Assembly (NCBI GenBank): GCA_949035555.1
Contig: CAROLD010000002.1
Coordinates: 182,978-246,977 of the forward strand
DNA length: 64,000 nucleotides
Direction of reading: 5' to 3'
Source: an uncultured bacterium
GTDB taxonomy: Bacteria; Cyanobacteriota; Vampirovibrionia; Gastranaerophilales; Gastranaerophilaceae
Shown here: positions 59,626-64,000 of the stretch, piece by piece
Layout: each line of letters begins with the position of its first letter
Position numbering within the stretch: the first letter of the stretch is position 1
Notes under the pieces: generated by a model
Database searches by the model: none
What the model was told of the DNA's origin: nothing
Seen by the model: the letters and a program-made list of their open reading frames with translations, nothing else
Translations under genes and position numbers: made by a program

Positions 59626-60087
59626 ATGGGAAATTCTGAATTGGAACATCAAAACAGACTGTCAGATAAAAAAAGAAAAAGACACGGTAGAAAAACAGGT
59701 TTTTACTATTCTTTTCTGACAATTGCGCTGATATTTTGTTTAATCCAAATAGGTTATGGAGCAATTTTGAATATTTCTAAAATTATTTCATATCAAGGAA
59801 AAGCAATTACTCTCAAAAATCTTCTGAAAGAAGCTCAAGGTAAAAATCAGGATTTGAAATTAGAAAAGAAAATGGTCACATCTGACAACAGCCTTGAAGG
59901 GATTGCCAGAAACAATCTTAAAATGGCCGGAGAAGACGAGGTTTTGATTATAATTAACAAAAAAACCGAGGAACCTAAAAAGAAAAAACAAAACTGGAAT
60001 ATAAAAAATATGTTTTTGAAAAAAGAAGCAAAACCTGAGCAAAATGCCGGTAATATTTATATTCCGCAAGAAGTTGTCGAAGAATAG
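59626..60087 (+). CDS. FtsB/DivIC-type septum formation initiator
   Basis: A 153-residue bitopic protein with a basic cytoplasmic head (KKRKRHGRKTG), one membrane helix (YYSFLTIALIFCLIQIGYGA) and a periplasmic coiled coil (LKNLLKEAQGKNQDLKLEKK) that ends in the family motif SLEGIARNNLKMAGEDEVLI. It belongs to the FtsB/DivIC group of the divisome (with FtsL and FtsQ). A Lys-rich tail of about 45 residues is an extension. It has a TATAAT at 59591-59596 but no close Shine-Dalgarno site. Confidence 0.85.
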   Translation: MGNSELEHQNRLSDKKRKRHGRKTGFYYSFLTIALIFCLIQIGYGAILNISKIISYQGKAITLKNLLKEAQGKNQDLKLEKKMVTSDNSLEGIARNNLKMAGEDEVLIIINKKTEEPKKKKQNWNIKNMFLKKEAKPEQNAGNIYIPQEVVEE

Positions 60088-60100
60088 AAACGGATAAATT

Positions 60101-61678
60101 ATGGAAGATATACAGAGTTTAGATTTAATAAAACAGGCTTTTGAACTTAGAGAAAAACAATACTACAAGCCCGCAATAGAAATGCTTTACAAAGCTCTTG
60201 AAATTGAAAATGATAATATTGAAATTCTTTTTCAAATAGGCGAGCTGTATTTTCTGTTAAATAATTATACAAGGTCAATGCAGTATCTGGAAAAGGTTTT
60301 GTCTATTAATTCTGTTCATATTGATGCTTTAAAATTGACAAGAAAAATTAAAGAACGCCTACAGGATTTGAATTCTGTTCTGGAAATTTCTACAAAAATT
60401 TTTCAAATAAATCCGTGCGTTCAAAATCTTAAAGACCTTATGAAAATTCTGGTTCAATTGAAACTTTTTGATGAAATTGAAAATTACAAATCATCAGAAT
60501 ATTTTAATTCAGATGTAAAAATTGAATACGCAAATGCACTTTATATAAACGGCGAAACTTACAGAGCAAAAGAGATTTTGTCAGGCTGCGATATGGAAGA
60601 TGAAAATGTTTTATTGCTTGCCGGTAAGATTAAATTTGATGAAAATAATCTTGATGAAGCAAAAGAAATTTTTGAAAAAATAGGTAAAAATTCACAAAAT
60701 CCCGAGGTTTTAAATTTTCTCGGACTTTTTGAGCTGGAAAATATGAATTTTATAGAAGCGATAAAAAATTTTTCTAAAGCATCTAACCTTGATAAAGAAA
60801 ATTCAAAATATATTTATAATCTTGCCGGTGCATATTTTTACAACGGCTGGATGGAAGAAGCTCAAAAAGCCTATGCAAAAGCGCTTTATCTAAATCCGGA
60901 TAATTTAGATTACAGATATTCTCTTGCGTATTTGTATTTTGAAACAAAAGATTTCCAAAAGGCACAAAAAGAAGTCGATGCAGTTTTGGATGTTAATCCT
61001 GAACATTCTCAGGCTCGTGTTTTGAAAGCGTTGCTTTTAAAAGAAAATAAAGATTTTCTCGGCGCTCAAAAAATTCTTGAAGATAATATTAAACAAGGTC
61101 ATACCGATGATTTTACAAAAATGTCGCTTGCTAAAATTTATCTGGATTTGAATATTTTTGACAAAGCTAAAAATTTAATCAATGAAGTTATTCAAAATAA
61201 TCCTGAAAATTTAAACAATTTATCGGAACTTGCAGAAGTTTATATTAAAGAAAAAGATTTTGATAAAGCCTTAGAGATTGCAGACAAAATAATTGAACTT
61301 GAACCAAAATTTATTTCAGGATACATTCTTGGCGCAAAAACAGCGTTTCTAAAAGAGGATTACGAAACCGCAAAAGATTATGCACAGGATACTATTTCTC
61401 TTGATATGAACTGTTCGCAAGGGTATTATTACCTTGCAATGGTCCGCTTCAAAACCGATGACACCGAAGAAGCAATCGAATGTATGAAAAGGGCAATTCT
61501 TTACGATTTGAACAACCCTGAATACTACGCAAAAATGAGTGAGTTTTATAAATATAAAGAAGATTACAGGACTGCATTAGAATATATTTCGGAAGCTGAA
61601 AGCCTTGATAATTCTAATGAATACAAATTTATGTACTCTGAACTGGTAAAATTAAATCGTAAAAAAGGACAAAATTAA
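60101..61678 (+). CDS. TPR protein
   Basis: A 525-residue protein with no signal peptide and TPR units along its whole length, for example EILFQIGELYFLLNNYTRSM, YIYNLAGAYFYNGWMEEAQK and CSQGYYYLAMVRFKTDDTEE. Probably a cytoplasmic scaffold. It begins 13 nt after the DivIC-like gene, so the two are probably co-transcribed, which hints at a link to division or envelope work, but this is inference. Confidence 0.88.
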   Translation: MEDIQSLDLIKQAFELREKQYYKPAIEMLYKALEIENDNIEILFQIGELYFLLNNYTRSMQYLEKVLSINSVHIDALKLTRKIKERLQDLNSVLEISTKIFQINPCVQNLKDLMKILVQLKLFDEIENYKSSEYFNSDVKIEYANALYINGETYRAKEILSGCDMEDENVLLLAGKIKFDENNLDEAKEIFEKIGKNSQNPEVLNFLGLFELENMNFIEAIKNFSKASNLDKENSKYIYNLAGAYFYNGWMEEAQKAYAKALYLNPDNLDYRYSLAYLYFETKDFQKAQKEVDAVLDVNPEHSQARVLKALLLKENKDFLGAQKILEDNIKQGHTDDFTKMSLAKIYLDLNIFDKAKNLINEVIQNNPENLNNLSELAEVYIKEKDFDKALEIADKIIELEPKFISGYILGAKTAFLKEDYETAKDYAQDTISLDMNCSQGYYYLAMVRFKTDDTEEAIECMKRAILYDLNNPEYYAKMSEFYKYKEDYRTALEYISEAESLDNSNEYKFMYSELVKLNRKKGQN

Positions 61679-61750
61679 TTTGATTTGCCAAAAAACATGA
61701 TTATAATACATGTTATCTTATCAGTTTTTAGGGAGAAGAGAGTAAAAAGT

Positions 61751-62434
61751 ATGAAAACCAACAGATTAATAGCCAAATTTTTAAGCATAGCCGCCATTTT
61801 TGTGATAGCCTCGACGGCAGTCTGCGCGGCAGAACCTAATGTGACTGTTCCAAAACAGTACCCCAAAAAATATACCCCCGAGTATATTAAACAAATTACC
61901 CCTAACTATAAAGATGTAGGCAAAGACGAAGTTTTTTATGTTGCACTCGATATGCTCAAAGACACGGAAGGAATGTTTTCCCGTAATGCAATTTTAGGGA
62001 ATAATTTATCCCAACGACCTGTCAGAATCGAGTTTAGAGACCTTGGCGAAATAAATCAGGAGTATGCAACTTTTGATGCTCTGGGCTGGAAAAAAGGTAA
62101 AAAACTCTATATCTTTATTAATAAAAAACACAAAACAGCACCCGCAGGTGCTATAGCAGCACTTCTGGCTCATGAAGCTTTGCATCAGGATGAATACAAT
62201 TCCCTGGCAGAAGAAACTTACGCTTGGACAATGGAAGCTTTTGTCTGGAACGATATTTTGAAAATTTATCCTGAAAGCAATCAGGAGCAATACCCGCTTG
62301 TAAAAAGAGAAAATACCCTTAAAAAACTTCTTGAAAAAGGAAATTACACAAATAAATACATAAAAAAAGCCGTGCTTTCCAATACCGGCTACAAAAATCT
62401 TCCGTCATATTCTCCGGGGTTTGATGATTTATAA
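61751..62434 (+). CDS. exported putative zinc protease (HExxH motif)
   Basis: A 227-residue protein with a signal peptide (about 27 residues, ending CAA) and a mature domain containing H141-E142-A-L-H145, the zinc site of gluzincin-type proteases, and Glu154/Glu155 nearby as possible third ligand. The rest matches no subfamily I know. The ATG at 61751 is used because it begins the signal peptide (MKTNRLIAKFLSIAAIFVIA); an upstream start at 61685 has no such support. Substrate unknown. It is 75 nt upstream of ctpA. Confidence 0.75.
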   Translation: MKTNRLIAKFLSIAAIFVIASTAVCAAEPNVTVPKQYPKKYTPEYIKQITPNYKDVGKDEVFYVALDMLKDTEGMFSRNAILGNNLSQRPVRIEFRDLGEINQEYATFDALGWKKGKKLYIFINKKHKTAPAGAIAALLAHEALHQDEYNSLAEETYAWTMEAFVWNDILKIYPESNQEQYPLVKRENTLKKLLEKGNYTNKYIKKAVLSNTGYKNLPSYSPGFDDL

Positions 62435-62496
62435 AGATTTTTGAATAAATAACTGTTTTACATAAAAAGTATATTGATTATAAAAAATCCTTGATG

Positions 62497-62502
62497 TTAA
62501 AT
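62497..62502 (+). promoter_or_regulatory. -10-like box of ctpA, leaderless geometry
   Basis: TTAAAT, 7 nt before the ATG at 62510, no Shine-Dalgarno site. Confidence 0.35.
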
Positions 62503-62509
62503 TAAGACT

Positions 62510-63751
62510 ATGAGAAGAAGGATTAAAGCGTTAATATTTTTGGTAGGAGCGGCGGCAACACTGTTTGCCGTTAACTCTTTTTATGTGGCTAACCATAATC
62601 CTATGCTTATCGCTGATCAAAAAACAGTCGATACAACACAAATTTCTGCCCAAAAACTTTATGACCGAAGCTGGCAGACTATAAAAAACGAATATTATGA
62701 CCCGAATTTTAACCATCAGCATTGGGCAAGATGGAAAAACCGCTATCAGGGTAAAATTAAAACCGAAGAAGATGCAAAAGTTGCAATAGAAACTATGCTT
62801 GCAAGTCTTGATGACCCTTATTCAAGATTTCTTACCAAAGAAGAATTTGCACAGCAAAACACATCCATTACCTCAAAGATTTCCGGTATAGGAGTTAATA
62901 TAGTAAACGATGCAGGAAAAATAAGAATTATCAGCGTCATAGAAGAAACTCCGGCTCAGTTTGCGGATTTGCGCGTGGATGACGTTATACTTGCAATAGA
63001 CGGCAAAAAAGTCAGCGGTCTTTCTCTTGCTGAAGTTTCTAACCTTGTCAAAGGTCCTTCAAATACCTTTGTAAGTGTTGACATTTTGCGGCAAAAAGAA
63101 AAAATTAACAAAAAAATTATCAGAAAAGAAATAAAAATAAAAACCGTAAAAAGTTCTGTTGACAAAAATATCGGCTATATTCAGATATCAAGTTTTATCA
63201 GTAATTCTACGCCGAATGAGTTTTTGGAGGCTCTTGAAAATACTCATGATACCAAAGGCTTAATTGTTGATTTGCGCGGTAATACCGGAGGACTTCTAAC
63301 GAATGCCGTGTTTATCGCCAATCTGTTTATTGAAAAAGGTAAACTGGTAAGTATTGTAGGACGTAACGGCTACAGATATGATGTTATGGCGCAGGACACA
63401 AATTTGTCAATAAAAAAACCTATGATAATTCTGGTAAATGGCGCTAGTGCAAGTGCAAGTGAAATTCTTTCAGGAGCAATGAAGGATTACCACAAAGCAA
63501 AAATTATCGGTACAAAAACCTACGGCAAAGGCATGGTGCAAAAAATTATTCCTATGCCTAACGAAACAGGTCTTAATCTTACAATAGCAAAATATCTTAC
63601 TCCGAAAGGAAAAGATATTAATAAAAAAGGTATTGCTCCTGATATTGAAGTTAAATTTGAAAAAAAAGATATTGAAGAGCGCAAAGATGTTCAGCTTGAA
63701 AAAGCAAAAGATATTCTTGCAAAGATTTTGGCAGATAATAAATCAAAATAA
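62510..63751 (+). CDS. ctpA: C-terminal processing peptidase (S41, CtpA type)
   Basis: A 413-residue protease with an N-terminal membrane anchor or uncleaved signal (LIFLVGAAATLFAVNSFYVA), an N-terminal lid region, a PDZ domain (about residues 125-215, SGIGVNIVNDAGKIRI and LRVDDVILAIDGKKVSGLSL) and the S41 core. The catalytic Ser is in the NGASASASEI cluster and the Lys in GTKTYGKGMVQ. It cuts C-termini of periplasmic or membrane substrates. The start lacks a Shine-Dalgarno site. It is followed by tRNA-Cys. Confidence 0.94.
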   Translation: MRRRIKALIFLVGAAATLFAVNSFYVANHNPMLIADQKTVDTTQISAQKLYDRSWQTIKNEYYDPNFNHQHWARWKNRYQGKIKTEEDAKVAIETMLASLDDPYSRFLTKEEFAQQNTSITSKISGIGVNIVNDAGKIRIISVIEETPAQFADLRVDDVILAIDGKKVSGLSLAEVSNLVKGPSNTFVSVDILRQKEKINKKIIRKEIKIKTVKSSVDKNIGYIQISSFISNSTPNEFLEALENTHDTKGLIVDLRGNTGGLLTNAVFIANLFIEKGKLVSIVGRNGYRYDVMAQDTNLSIKKPMIILVNGASASASEILSGAMKDYHKAKIIGTKTYGKGMVQKIIPMPNETGLNLTIAKYLTPKGKDINKKGIAPDIEVKFEKKDIEERKDVQLEKAKDILAKILADNKSK

Positions 63752-63762
63752 AAATCCAAACC

Positions 63763-63791
63763 TTGACAACGGATTATGTATCGCTTATATT
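63763..63791 (+). promoter_or_regulatory. promoter of tRNA-Cys
   Basis: TTGACA (63763-63768), 17-nt spacer, TATATT (63786-63791), 13 nt before the tRNA. The best-formed -35/-10 pair in the window. Confidence 0.7.
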
Positions 63792-63804
63792 AAATATACG
63801 AAAT

Positions 63805-63876
63805 GGCGACATGGCCAAGTGGTAAGGCAGAAGCCTGCAAAGCTTTTATCCCCCAGTTCGAATCTGGGTGTCGCCT
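63805..63876 (+). tRNA. tRNA-Cys (GCA)
   Basis: Acceptor stem GGCGACA/TGTCGCC, anticodon loop CTGCAAA (GCA), T arm CCCAG-TTCGAAT-CTGGG, discriminator T, no encoded CCA (the CCA must be added later, unlike tRNA-Leu above). Directly followed by TTTTTT. Confidence 0.95.
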
Positions 63877-63900
63877 TTTTTAAAAAGATATATGTTTAAT

Positions 63901-63935
63901 AAAAGTGGCTTGCCTTTATCAGGCAAGCCACTTTT
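63901..63935. terminator. bidirectional terminator
   Basis: AAAAGTGGCTTGCCT / AGGCAAGCCACTTTT, a 15-bp perfect stem with a 5-nt loop, between tRNA-Cys and a convergent gene fragment. Confidence 0.85.
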
Positions 63936-63941
63936 TGTATT

Positions 63942-64000
63942 TTATGCGAGGTAATCCCTATATCTGTTTCCAAAAAGCGTTAGCCGAAGTTCTGGTAGAG
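63942..64000 (-). CDS. C-terminal end of a minus-strand gene (runs off window)
   Basis: The last 18 codons and the stop of a minus-strand frame ending LPELRLTLFGNRYRDYLA. Its placement 7 nt before a shared terminator makes it plausible. Too short to assign. Confidence 0.35.
   Translation of the reverse strand, partial: LPELRLTLFGNRYRDYLA

Noticed and set aside
63633..63899. Plus-strand frame overlapping ctpA and tRNA-Cys
   Set aside because: It runs through the tRNA and out of frame with ctpA, so it is a shadow.

Overview
The window reads as a low-GC chromosome segment of a Gram-negative bacterium with a housekeeping-rich gene order. The most likely source is a non-photosynthetic relative of cyanobacteria (Vampirovibrionia, formerly Melainabacteria, perhaps Gastranaerophilales). 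This is an inference. It rests on the Gram-negative envelope genes (TolC, an MsbA-type exporter, an outer-membrane-like barrel), the many TPR and pseudopilin proteins, a dnaN-linked origin-like region of the kind found in cyanobacteria, and several small proteins with no recognised family. No photosynthesis gene, prophage, complete transposon or CRISPR array was seen.

Layout. 1-8.4 kb: a TPR fragment, a pterin-binding methyltransferase, lepA, an orphan LuxR-type HTH, a pair of small paralogous proteins ending in PFAELFA, and a dnaG-rpoD operon. 8.4-11.6 kb: a small helical protein, an L,D-transpeptidase, a ThiE-like protein and a YD-rich protein. 11.7-18.6 kb: a fatty-acid cluster (yceD, rpmF, plsX, fabH, fabD, fabG, acpP, fabF). 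18.8-22.2 kb: a calpain-like protease with LysM, split by a frameshift, then a TPR lipoprotein-like exported protein. 22.3-28.7 kb: a CopG regulator, an overlapping nanE/ROK/small protein/UbiA operon on the minus strand, an M16 peptidase, a family-4 uracil-DNA glycosylase and a pseudopilin. 28.9-31.2 kb: four flagellar rod genes. 31.3-36.9 kb: a tRNA-Leu with a structured leader, an aminotransferase/GNAT pair and several small unknown genes. 37-40.1 kb: ilvE, dnaN, a candidate oriC and a decayed gene. 40.1-46.8 kb: a MarR-EmrA-EmrB / TolC efflux locus and a GAF-GGDEF-HD-GYP protein. 47.2-57.8 kb: murA, an MsbA-type exporter, engB, a large TPR protein, a XerC/D recombinase and recJ. 57.9-64 kb: exported proteins, a DivIC/FtsB-like protein, a TPR protein, an HExxH protease, CtpA and tRNA-Cys.

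Three cross-cutting signals stand out. (1) At least ten genes have a -10 box 6-7 nt before the start codon and no Shine-Dalgarno sequence, the geometry of leaderless mRNAs; neighbours use clear Shine-Dalgarno sites. (2) The two PFAELFA genes are each bracketed by different but perfectly complementary 10-11 bp arms, one at the 5' end and one just before the terminator. (3) Two intergenic repeat families occur: a 64-bp unit that starts right at stop codons (single or tandem) and an approximately 80-bp palindromic element plus half copies.

How genes fit together: YceD/RpmF/PlsX/FabHDGF/ACP couple ribosome-linked and lipid synthesis; MurA, L,D-transpeptidase, DivIC-like and CtpA serve the envelope and division; MarR sits between its own EmrAB genes and a divergent TolC with two palindromes in the gap. 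Start codons were moved from the longest open frame wherever a Shine-Dalgarno site or family alignment favoured a shorter one. All functional assignments are from motif reading alone.
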